The notes under the pieces are model-generated. The model was not told the DNA's origin. It did no database searches and saw only the letters and a list, made by a program, of their open reading frames with translations. Shown here piece after piece: positions 55,715-64,000 of a stretch of 64,000 bases of DNA (the first letter of the stretch is position 1; every line of letters starts with the position of its first letter). Both the position numbers and the translations under genes were made by a program. Source of the DNA: Mycoemilia scoparia (Eukaryota > Kickxellomycota > Kickxellomycetes > Kickxellales > Kickxellaceae); NCBI GenBank assembly GCA_027575805.1, contig JANBPU010000055.1, positions 1 to 64,000 of the forward strand. The letters are read 5' to 3'.

Positions 55715-58472
55715 ATGAGTAGTCAATATACAGAAATTAGTCCTCACCCGGCAAGAGCTGTCAACTATCTGGTCCATCAAGTGGACCAGAATGCTGTTAC
55801 TATTGATAATAGTACCAGCGGCGGTAGCGGTGTTGCTGGTAGCTATCCATCTGATATTCCACTTACACACCAAGACCTTCTTCCTCCAGTCAATAGTAGC
55901 ATCAGTCCTAATATAACTGCAAACCCTGATCCAGACAACCACAATTGTAATGTCAACACAGATGATCATAATTATAGCAATTATAATATCCACCCAATCT
56001 ATATCACTCCGGCAGAATGTGACGAGTTTTCTGAATATTCTAAAATGTTTGATATTGAAATTACCAGAGATAACTTGTATCGAAAGCCAATGGAGCTTCT
56101 TGAAGAACTTGAAAGGCTCAAACGTCAATTAAATGAATTGAATTTCAATGTTGTTCCAACATATAGTGTCATTTCCTTGACCAAGATGATGTTGTCAGTT
56201 TGTAACAAACTGAGTGCATGGGAGAGATTCATCAGGCTGTATTCATTTAAGAATATAGACAGGCCAATCGATCGTACGGCTTTAATGAACTTTGTATTAA
56301 AGTTTATGGTAAGCCATTGCAACAATTATTTCTGCCTTTACAAATCAATCATTCTTTAAAAGCCTTGCTGATTTATTTTTTTTTGTTTTTTAGAACATCC
56401 GTATCACAACTACTTCAAATATTCTCACTTTCTTTCATGGTATACCACATGATAGTCTTTGTTCTGATGTTATGGACCCAGCTTATAATGATTTTATTAG
56501 CTGGGTTTTGATACCTGGAAGAAAACTTTATACTTTCTATACTCCAGTTCCAAATACTTTCAGTAGTGAATATCATTACCACACTGGTCATAATCCACAA
56601 TATCGCGCTAACTCCATTACGTCGAGACTCCATAAGTTCTATAGACATGCTCACCTTAAATCTTTTCAACAAAACGCTCAATCCAAGCTCGTTAGTTTGC
56701 CAAACTATCCTCGTCAGCAGAGATTTTCTATGGCTGAAGTTGAATTGATGTTTGGGAATGATCTGTATTCGCTTTCAAACGTATGTACATGTTTGCAATT
56801 GAGTGCTTGTAATATTTGGATAAGCTGGCTGTTCATTGATAACTAATAGATGATATTATTGGTTGTTATTTCTATATAGATTTTGGTTGAATATTTCACT
56901 CAGTGCCATATAATGGACCTTGACAAAGAGCGGTTCGGTCAGCAGGTAAGAGAATAACACCAACAACATTTTGCATGCCCGAATCATCATTTATCTCCAA
57001 CAATGCAATATTGTGACTTTATTTATATATCTTTAGATTAAAAATGTTGTTTACGGACTTAAACCAATCTTTTCAAAATGCGTCCGGGCAATGGAAAAGG
57101 ACCTGTCCGTAAGTAACCTTTAAAATAAACCAGCATCCAATTTATCAAAACACACATTTACTAAACCACATATGTTTTCTTATTTTTCTCCATCTATCTA
57201 TAGGATCCAAACATACCTGTGTACAAATTTAGAAGATCCAGCCTATCACAAAGAAACAACAAAGTGAATATAGGCGACTTGGTATACTATATTTCCTACA
57301 ACAGTGATCTGAATTATGCTCTTTCCAAATACCATGATATTCACTGCGATTATCTCTACAAATCCAGCCTGATTAAAAAATCCGAAGATTTGCTTGGTAT
57401 AAATCTTGTCTATGAAGAAATTTGTAAATATGCTGAAAAAGGCTATTTTCATAATTTCAGAATCGATGACAAGAACCAACAAACCATTTTGGGTCGTGTT
57501 GTGGCTGATGAACGCAATGGTAACAACTTCCATGAATCTGCTGAAGTAATCCGTGGAACTTATCCAAAAAATTCTGAAGGTAGCGGTGGAGTTGTAATTC
57601 CAGGAACTACTTTGTTTGCATACAATACTATTAGCGCCGAATATTTGGATACTCATCCTGATGTATTTAGGAATGTTGAAAATTCTTATCGATTGGCTGG
57701 TCAAGCTATTGCACTGGCAATGTCTGAAAGAGTGTCTAGTAATTTGGAAGATATGGTTATTAATGAAAGATTGATATCTCATATTTTTGGAGAACTTTAT
57801 GCGGGTGTTCCATATAGTAAAGAACACCTGGCCAACTTAAGTGGAAACCACAATAGTCAAGATGGCGATGATGCTGGGTTGGATGTGGAGTATATACAAA
57901 GAAGGTTGGCTATTAGAAAATTCTTGAAATACTTTTTTAATGGCATCATGTGTATCACTTTTACAGAAATTTATTGCGTTTTCCAACAAAAGGGAGGTAG
58001 GCAGTTGGATATTACTAATTGCCATGAAAACCCGTTGGCCATTTTGCTGAAAAACTTGAGAGAGTATACTGGTTATATTGGCCTGTTTGATGAACTCAAT
58101 TCTGATTTGGTACAATTCCTGAAGCTGTTTTTTGTTGATGGTGTGTGCAATGACCCATACCACGGGTTCTTTTTTGAGTTCTTCAAAAGATCATTTGCTG
58201 TTCAGATTGAGAGCAAATATAATGGTCTTAATTCAGGAGCTGGTGGCAATACTGAGCTACAGGAGCATGGTTCTGGAATAGTAAGAGGTGATAATAACCA
58301 CGTCGATACTTTGAACCAACATATGAAGGAGATGCTTGATGAATTACAGAACCAGCTTCTTTGTCTTTGCAAACATTCTCATAAAGAATTTGTAGGTTCT
58401 ATCAAGAATGTCCTTGGTGGGTGCGAGATGAACTCATATACGATATATGATTATTTTAACAAGCACATCTAA
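55715..58472 (+). CDS. Five-exon orphan gene, family A copy 2
   Basis: Exons 55715-56308, 56394-56780, 56880-56945, 57037-57108 and 57204-58472 total 2388 nt, or 795 residues. Introns are 85, 99, 91 and 95 nt, all GT-AG and phase 0, at the same places as in the gene at 19977-22824. Exon 4 is 72 nt in both. Conserved stretches are NKLSAWERFIRLYSFKN, MFGNDLYSLSN, ENSYRLAGQAIALAMSERV, ERLISHIFGELYAGVPYS, IQRRLAIRKFLKYFFNGI and ENPLAILLKNL. It lacks membrane helices and a signal peptide, so a cytoplasmic or nuclear place is likely. The repeated alternation of hydrophobic and charged residues suggests a helical fold. No domain is recognised and the function is unknown. An AATAAA at 58588 lies past the stop. 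Confidence 0.85.
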
Positions 58473-58587
58473 TTTCATTATATTCTTTTCACCTTTTTTC
58501 ATACGTTTTATTTTCAGTTATTTTTTTCTTTATTTCTTTATACCACTTAGTTATTTTTATATCTATATCTACATTTTTTCAAATATG

Positions 58588-58593
58588 AATAAA
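58588..58593 (+). terminator. AATAAA polyadenylation signal
   Basis: The hexamer lies about 115 nt past the stop of the second family A gene, after a T-rich stretch. Confidence 0.4.
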
Positions 58594-58810
58594 TAAGTTT
58601 AAAAAATAACTAACACTGGATTTATAATGATTATTGTTAAGGCAAGCGACCCAAGTATTCTGTTGTAGCATATCTGATAGGTTAGCAGCAACCACAAAAT
58701 TTAATTATTAAGTTAGGTTTTACCTATTCAAACTACTTGGAATCATTATTCATTATCTGTAGCTCTTATTTTTTAATTTAACTTTGCTATCAATAAAAGA
58801 TCTCATCAAT

Positions 58811-58934
58811 ATGGCCAAAGTTCACAAAGCTTTGGGCAAAAAGCGCCCTCAGGAGTTGCATAGCAAATGGTTTGTGGTTGGACTAAAATCCAAAGGCCCA
58901 TTATCATCTACTCCATACCTGATCCCAAGTGATA
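58811..58934 (+). repeat. Short dispersed repeat, copy d
   Basis: It begins ATGGCCAAAGTTCACAAAGC and ends CTGATCCCAAGTGATATT. It contains CTCAGGAGTTGCATAGCAAA. The MITE at 58945 follows its far end, the opposite side from copies b, c and e. Confidence 0.65.
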
Positions 58935-58944
58935 TTTGCCCTTA

Positions 58945-59069
58945 ATATGAGTGATTATTTTTGAAGGGTAGCCATTTACCAACAAATGGCCATCCTCCAT
59001 TTCACTGTGATTGCTGCACCTATAATTGTTGGCCACTAAAAGGTAGCCTTCAAAAATTATCACCCATAT
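58945..59069. mobile_element. Palindromic MITE-like element, copy 11
   Basis: About 125 bp with ends ATATGAGTGATTATTTTTGA and CAAAAATTATCACCCATAT. The interior is in the same orientation as copy 3 (GGTAGCCATTTACCAAC, GTTGGCCACTAAAAGG). Confidence 0.85.
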
Positions 59070-59879
59070 TTGAATACAAGGTTTGCATATTGTATCCTCA
59101 TTAAATATTAACACTAATGCATTAAATAAATGCCTAATAGGCTATAATATTTTACAAAGCCTGCTTTTGTCATGAGTGTAATAAAAGTTCGGATGTTAGC
59201 GGAATTAACACCTCAAATCCTGAACATTTTCTGCTGAGGATTAACAGCACATTGCTTGGTGCACACATACACAATGCTGGTCTATGATAGCCAATCAGAT
59301 ATGATACTCATAGAATTTACCAACTTGGGTTAAGTGTGGGTTAACTTTTACACTTTATTAAGGATTATAAAGAATTTTAGATGCCAATTTTTTGTACGAT
59401 TAAAGAACGGGATTTTTATGCAAAAAAACATGCCGGCAATTATTTAAAGCATTAAAGAGTATGGTTTATACACCAACAATTTTCATTTTACAATGAAAAT
59501 CTTATACCAAAAATTATTTTGAAAATGATCATAACATTTGTTTTATGATTAGCCACAATTTTTTCAGAAGGCACACGAGTAGCTCTATGATCACATCTTT
59601 TGGCTAAATTTAAGAAAAAATGGGAAAGTGTAATTTGGAGGAATTGCCTATAATTCCTAGACATATTATGTGACGGTAATATGAGGGGAGGGAGGATTTC
59701 AAAAGTATTTAAATCCTCATTGAAGACCAAAAATTTTTGTTGTTCCATGTCCCAATTTTCAGTGGATTTCTCTTACCCGTCCTATTTCAAACTCCAAAAG
59801 AGCAGCTCCAACAACCTCTTCTGCGTTTCCCTGTCTCTCACTGTCTGTACACATTCAGGTTAATCCCTTGGTTCAGAAA

Positions 59880-60866
59880 ATGCTTTCTGGAAGTGAGTCT
59901 CCACCACCAAACAACCAAGAGCTCAACAAAGCCTTTGCAGGAAAACTCCTTTTGCTCTCAGAGGAGCTTAATCGTAAGTTGGTTGAGGAAAATGTGATCT
60001 CTATGAATAGCATTGCTATTCCCTATGAAGTAATTCTTCATCTGGCCTATTATCTGGCTCAGCATTCCAAATCAAAGGATGTTCCACTAGCTGGAATTTT
60101 GATTCTCAGCTGGGGATGCGAAAAGGCCCTTAAGTTGGCAAAAATAGATGTTAGTTATTCAACTCCTTTGTATTATGCTGACACCAATGATCATGATACC
60201 TTACCAGAGTCTATGCTTGGTTTTGAGATGTATGGTTTTGAAACAATCAACACTGAGGATATTCAGAATCAAAGTGAAAAAGTAATGCTCGATGACCTGC
60301 GTCTCTATGGAAAGATTGGGTCTTCAGGATGCGGTACACCAGCTTCTGAATCAGGAAGCAGCAGTGAAGACGATGTCCCTAATAAAAAAGCTATATTTAA
60401 TACTAATCCTGAACATTACAAGCTACTTTGTGCACGTTTTTGGCTCACTTATGTCATGATTGCCTTTTGTATGAAATACATAAAGGACCCTTCTCATGAA
60501 CCTATGTGTTCCTTTGAAAATGTGGAGAACACGCTCAGTTTGTTTTATACTTCCACTAACACACAAGAAGCTGACCCAAATTCTAGTATTGAAGAACAGA
60601 GTCAGCAGCAGCAAAAGGAAATGGATCATCAGAACAAGAAACAAGAGGCGAAGCATACACTTCCTACATTTGGGGAAAAAGAAGTTACAGCCTTCAGGTG
60701 GGAGCTTGAAGGTGTTAGAGAAGGATTGGATAAGTTTCGAATGATAGCCGAGAATATCACTCAACGACCTTGGCTTTCCGAAATAGATAATACACCCAGT
60801 CTTGAATCTCTTTTTGGACAGATTTCCGCTGACGAATCGGGGGCTACAAGCATTATCATGCAATAG
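59880..60866 (+). CDS. Orphan single-exon gene, family B copy 1
   Basis: The open frame begins at a TTG (59868). The first ATG is 59880 (MLSGSESPPPNNQELNKAF), giving 328 residues. It is paralogous to the next gene: both share an N-terminal helical block (LLLLSEELNRKLVEENVIS), a CxRF...FCMxxxxDPS block (ARFWLTYVMIAFCMKYIKDP) and a C-terminal PxFGxxE helix. An acidic Ser-rich stretch (SGSSSEDD) and a Gln/Lys-rich linker separate the blocks. Some hydrophobic stretches occur (YEVILHLAYYLAQ), but no sure membrane helix. No domain is recognised. An AATAAA follows at 60950. Confidence 0.75.
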   Translation: MLSGSESPPPNNQELNKAFAGKLLLLSEELNRKLVEENVISMNSIAIPYEVILHLAYYLAQHSKSKDVPLAGILILSWGCEKALKLAKIDVSYSTPLYYADTNDHDTLPESMLGFEMYGFETINTEDIQNQSEKVMLDDLRLYGKIGSSGCGTPASESGSSSEDDVPNKKAIFNTNPEHYKLLCARFWLTYVMIAFCMKYIKDPSHEPMCSFENVENTLSLFYTSTNTQEADPNSSIEEQSQQQQKEMDHQNKKQEAKHTLPTFGEKEVTAFRWELEGVREGLDKFRMIAENITQRPWLSEIDNTPSLESLFGQISADESGATSIIMQ

Positions 60867-61643
60867 CTAGTCTTTTAGTTTTTTTCAATATTCTCTATGG
60901 TTTGATTGATAAGCACAAGCTCCATCATTTTGATAGTTTGTTTTTTATTAATAAAATCGCTGAATAACACAATATTGTTTTTGAAACTTTTGTAAATATT
61001 TCAACATTGCACTTTAAAACAATTTTAACAATAGGGCCTAATGCGTCATGCTCCTCAAGCCAAAAATTACTCGATATTTGTTTTACTTTTAAACATATCT
61101 TGTATATTAAATGATGCCATACTTGAGAAGGTTCTCGTATATGACAAACACGCTCTTAGCCTGAGTATGTTTTGGCCTTTATTGATGAATGCATGTATAA
61201 TCGAGCCTTTTGGAAAGCAGCACATCATAACTCACAAAGAGAGAGAGTATTGTGTATGCGAATTGCTTTTACAGCTTATCATTCTATTGTAAACCCATTG
61301 AGGGCCAATCAAATTTCTTTAGTTTTAAAGCTATTCCTAAATCATACTATAAAACCCTTGAGTAGTTTCTCAATCATACCTCTGCTTTCAAGCATGACAA
61401 AGTACTCTGCGAGGAACCATTGCAATGGCGCCCTCAAAATGGCCATGTGTGTGATATTTGTGACCACATAATATGAAATATATTTAAGGAACTATGAAGG
61501 TGCAAAAGTTGGGCCATTTAGCTTTCTTTAGTTTTCAAGAATTCACCAACTCTTTTTTTGAATCTCGGACAGCGCAATAACGTATCTGTGCTTCTCAACT
61601 TGAATATATACATACAGTCTTGACTATCATTTCTACCAACAAA
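60867..61643. other. Spacer between the family B genes
   Basis: About 780 bp with a polyadenylation signal near 60950 and the upstream region of the second copy. Overlapping short frames at 61041-61471 have no recognisable domain. They could be a decayed exon or chance. Confidence 0.4.
60950..60955 (+). terminator. AATAAA polyadenylation signal
   Basis: The hexamer lies 84 nt past the stop of the first family B gene, after a T-rich run. Confidence 0.5.
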
Positions 61644-62564
61644 ATGAGTGCTAGAAACAAATTATCTTTTGGTATCGTGCGCAACAACCAGGAGTTTGCA
61701 AGAGAACTTTTGCATATTTCGCAAAAATTCAACGACGTCTTGGTTAAGATGGGTGTAGTATCAGAAGAAAACCTCCAAAAGCCTTTCACTTTATTCTACC
61801 CTCGTTTCTTTTCTCTGGCCTACTTTTCGACCATTAATGAAATACAGACAATGGTTGGAATCAAGGTACTTCGCTGGATATGCATAAAGGCTCTCAGGAA
61901 GGGTGGCATCGAAATTGAAGAGACCCGTCATTATTTTGATGGCCCAGCACACTTGGGTACTGATGATAACTTCGGTGTCTTTATTGATCAATTTGAAGAG
62001 GATCCTTTACCAACAGACCCCAAGGATTTTCAAAAAAGACCAATTGAAATTGAAGGGCTCATCGTCAAAAAGCTGGTTTCTAAAGAAAGGGATGCTTTAT
62101 CGTCAATGGAAGCCACATCCACAACTAGTTCACGAACTCATGACGAAGATAAACTCGATACCAATTCTCGTTGCTATCAGCTATGTTGCGTTCGATTTGG
62201 GCTATTTATCGCTACTTCTATCTTTTGTATGGAATTCAAAAGGGATCCTTCTCAGGTGGCAAGCAGTTTCTGTGCAGATGTAAAGAGAAAAGTTGAAAAG
62301 CTTCTAAATTCTATTTCTCAAACAGAAATACCCATTGGCACTAAAGACGAGAAGCAAGAGGGACCAGAAATACCTCGTCCTGTATTCGGCGATAGCGAAA
62401 TAGAAAAGTTTATTGAAATGTTTGATGAAGAAAGAGTAGAGCTAGACTACCTTGAAAAGATGGCCAGTGGTAATACTGCTCGTGTTGTTCACTGGGAATG
62501 CCTTTGCCCCGTCAATCTTGAAAACTGGCTTGAGCAAATATATATCAACGGCGGTAAACTTTAA
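61644..62564 (+). CDS. Orphan single-exon gene, family B copy 2
   Basis: The frame opens at a TTG (61620). The first ATG is 61644 (MSARNKLSFGIVRNNQEFAR), giving 306 residues. It aligns along its length with the gene at 59880-60866: NNQE...LLHISQKFNDVLVKMGVVS, the CVRFGLFIATSIFCMEFKRDPS block and PVFGDSEIEKFIEMFDEERV near the C-terminus. The two are in tandem, same strand, 777 bp apart, but diverged to low identity. This suggests an old duplication or fast evolution. An AATAAA lies at 62669. Function unknown. Confidence 0.75.
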   Translation: MSARNKLSFGIVRNNQEFARELLHISQKFNDVLVKMGVVSEENLQKPFTLFYPRFFSLAYFSTINEIQTMVGIKVLRWICIKALRKGGIEIEETRHYFDGPAHLGTDDNFGVFIDQFEEDPLPTDPKDFQKRPIEIEGLIVKKLVSKERDALSSMEATSTTSSRTHDEDKLDTNSRCYQLCCVRFGLFIATSIFCMEFKRDPSQVASSFCADVKRKVEKLLNSISQTEIPIGTKDEKQEGPEIPRPVFGDSEIEKFIEMFDEERVELDYLEKMASGNTARVVHWECLCPVNLENWLEQIYINGGKL

Positions 62565-62758
62565 GGCTGTGGCATGAAAATGTCAAATTTATTCAGTTCT
62601 TGAGTGTCCGCTTTTTTTCAAGTTATTAGTGTTCACAAACTTTGTAATTTTTTAACGTTATGAGCATTAATAAATTAAATTATATAAAATGTCCCTTATA
62701 TAGGTAGATTCTCACAGTTATGCATGCATTTTCACTCAAATGATATCTGCATATGGGA

Positions 62759-62878
62759 ATATGGGCAATAATTTTTGAAGGGTGAATTTTGGGAATCAAT
62801 GATTATAGGGGAATCACAGCCAAATGGATGTCCAGTTGTACTAGTAAACTTTCACCCTTCAAAAATTATGATCCATAT
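62759..62878. mobile_element. Palindromic MITE-like element, copy 12
   Basis: About 120 bp with ends ATATGGGCAATAATTTTTGA and CAAAAATTATGATCCATAT. The interior is nearly identical to copies 1 and 2 (GATTATAGGGGAATCACAG, ACTAGTAAACTTTCACCC). It directly abuts dispersed repeat copy e. Confidence 0.88.
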
Positions 62879-63005
62879 GGTCAAAATTCACAAGGTCTTA
62901 GACTCAAATGGGCTCCCAGGAGCTGCATATAAACAATAGCCGATGACTGGGCAAAAATATCAGGGCCCATTTTCTGCCTACAATATGCTTGATCCCAAGT
63001 GAAGT
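62879..63005 (+). repeat. Short dispersed repeat, copy e
   Basis: It begins GGTCAAAATTCACAAGGTCT right after the MITE and ends GCTTGATCCCAAGTGAAGTC. It contains CTCCCAGGAGCTGCATATAA and GATGACTGGGCAAAAA. This is the best-preserved copy. Confidence 0.75.
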
Positions 63006-63076
63006 CCCCCCCCCATATGGCAATATTTCAGTTGTAATCAAACGTATGGTATAGACAGCAATAGCGAATCTTTGTC

Positions 63077-63157
63077 AGATTTTGGCCCAACTAAAAGGAT
63101 TTTGACATGCAGTTCCTGGGAGCCCATTTCGGTCTAAGACCTTGTGAAATCCGGTCA
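63077..63157 (-). repeat. Short dispersed repeat, copy f (partial)
   Basis: A reverse-oriented partial copy: TTTTGGCCCAACTAAAAGG, ATGCAGTTCCTGGGAGCCC and GACCTTGTGAAATCCGGTCA. With copy e it forms an inverted pair about 70 bp apart. Confidence 0.65.
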
Positions 63158-63252
63158 TGCTAAAACCATCAATACACAATCAAAAAGATGCATTTATATG
63201 CATTTTATGTCAGAAAGTTTCTAAACTAGTATATGATTTGTCGCTGAACCTC

Positions 63253-63260
63253 TATATATA
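63253..63260 (+). promoter_or_regulatory. Probable TATA box
   Basis: TATATATA about 110 bp upstream of the ATG at 63370, in the expected range for this genome. Confidence 0.35.
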
Positions 63261-63369
63261 TTTCTCTCTGGCTCTGTGAAGGTTCTCAAAACTCTATAAC
63301 TCAAACATTTTTGCTATAATATTCCTATCATCTTCTCTTTACAACATTGCTATACGGTGCTTTTCAAAG

Positions 63370-64000
63370 ATGTCAAACCACGAAAACAGACTAACAATAT
63401 CGTTAATCCCCCCTGAGGTTAAATATAATCTCGCTTCCTACCTTCACCTATCTCTAGATCGTACACAAATAAGGCTTCTTTCAACAAGCAATGATATTGT
63501 CAGTAAAGCACTAAATGGATCAAAATGGGACCAATTTAATCCATCATATTATAACATGGAGGATGAAATTTTTGACGAATTTATCTCTGGAGGATACAAA
63601 CACGTAAAGTGTCTTGTCCTTGATCACTCTACATCTATCACCTCAGAAATCAAAAATCTCGAGTTTTCAGAGCTGAAATATATAATGATAATGCCGGGAT
63701 TTAGTCAATTCGAAGAGTTGGCAATATTGACAGAAAACAACCAAGGCATTAAGACCATAGAAGTTGGCGACCAGAATTGCATTCATTTCTTTGAAGCCCC
63801 TGTATCTATCCCTACATATATATTTGGATATTTGAATACGCCATCCCTCCAAGACTTGAAGGTGTACCAGGGAATTGGATTCAAGAGCATAGTGGCTATA
63901 CTAAGCAAATTTCCCAACCTTAAGGACTTTACAGTTTACCTCAACAACCGGGCTGACGATGATTTTGATGACAAAGACACTATCAAGTCGCTCTTACCCT
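63370..64000 (+). CDS. F-box/LRR-like protein, partial (runs off the window)
   Basis: An open frame of 210 codons from the ATG at 63370 with no stop before the window end. It starts MSNHENRLTISLIPPEVKYN and continues LASYLHLSLDRTQIRLLSTS. This is like an F-box (LPPEV...I..YL...D...L..) followed by leucine-rich segments (KHVKCLVLDHS, PSLQDLKVYQGI, FPNLKDFTVYL). Such proteins usually recruit substrates to SCF ubiquitin ligases. The F-box match is weak, and the C-terminus is missing, so the repeat number is unknown. Confidence 0.6.
   Translation, partial: MSNHENRLTISLIPPEVKYNLASYLHLSLDRTQIRLLSTSNDIVSKALNGSKWDQFNPSYYNMEDEIFDEFISGGYKHVKCLVLDHSTSITSEIKNLEFSELKYIMIMPGFSQFEELAILTENNQGIKTIEVGDQNCIHFFEAPVSIPTYIFGYLNTPSLQDLKVYQGIGFKSIVAILSKFPNLKDFTVYLNNRADDDFDDKDTIKSLLP

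Larger units (their letters stand above)
58473..59879. other. Intergenic region with repeat and MITE
   Basis: About 1.4 kb with the polyadenylation signal of the upstream gene (58588), dispersed repeat copy d (58811-58934) and an adjacent MITE (58945-59069). The remainder is AT-rich, becoming pyrimidine-rich before the next ATG. No gene is supported. Confidence 0.5.
62565..63369. other. Intergenic region with MITE and two dispersed repeat copies
   Basis: About 800 bp with a polyadenylation signal (62669), MITE copy 12 (62759-62878) and dispersed repeats e and f in opposite orientations. A TATATATA box (63253-63260) precedes the F-box/LRR-like gene. No other gene is seen. Confidence 0.6.

Noticed and set aside
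57204..58472. Possible HECT-like ubiquitin ligase domain in exon 5 of family A
   Set aside because: The pattern around SYRLAGQAIALAM recalls the HECT N-lobe only loosely. I could not find the catalytic Cys region in the expected place, so I left the family unnamed.
1..64000. CRISPR array, bacterial operons or prophage
   Set aside because: The DNA is eukaryotic with spliced genes. No regularly spaced repeats or bacterial-type operons are present.

Overview
This window looks like nuclear DNA of a low-GC fungus. The genes have short GT-AG introns (about 80-310 nt), poly-Q/N/S/T tracts and pyrimidine-rich leaders. The recognisable proteins are typical of fungi: an outward-rectifier type two-pore K+ channel, Rax1, Nca2, Ipi3, Kae1 and a Caj1/Djp1-type J-protein. 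An early-diverging (Mucoromycota-like) fungus is my inference from composition, intron density and mobile-element load; no rRNA or marker gene confirms it.

Layout. 0.6-5.7 kb: a 1716-residue TOK-like K+ channel (-). 8.9-10.3 kb: a five-exon zinc-ribbon/RING-H2 ubiquitin ligase (-). 11.7-12.8 kb: an orphan membrane-anchored protein (+). 13.3-13.7 kb: a small secreted pacifastin-like protein (-). 15.1-16.6 kb: KAE1, four exons (+). 16.9-18.6 kb: the WD40 protein IPI3 (-). 20.0-22.8 kb: a five-exon orphan gene (-). 25.9-28.3 kb: a four-exon J-protein with DnaJ-X domain (+). 29.0-30.0 kb: a decayed MULE transposase with a foldback element beside it. 33.6-36.8 kb: a large MFS-like membrane protein (+). 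39.7-42.6 kb: a disordered protein with a probable N-myristoylation start (-). 44.2-45.2 kb: a two-exon membrane protein (-). 47.4-50.1 kb: NCA2 (+). 50.3-53.6 kb: RAX1 (-). 55.7-58.5 kb: a second copy of the five-exon orphan family (+). 59.9-62.6 kb: two single-exon paralogs of another orphan family (+). 63.4 kb to the end: a partial F-box/LRR-like gene (+).

The conserved genes are ordinary housekeeping functions: t6A tRNA modification, 60S ribosome maturation, mitochondrial ATP synthase expression, polarity, ion transport and protein quality control. They form no common pathway. The accessory content is more distinctive. Two orphan gene families are duplicated inside the window. A palindromic MITE-like element is present about 12 times (one copy nested in another, two inside introns). 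A second short repeat occurs six times and often abuts the MITE. Comparing the two five-exon paralogs shows that one MITE entered an intron after the duplication.

Several coding starts given here differ from the longest open frame because the longest frame begins at a non-ATG codon. Spliced models were built by hand from GT/AG sites and phase, and each sums to a whole number of codons.
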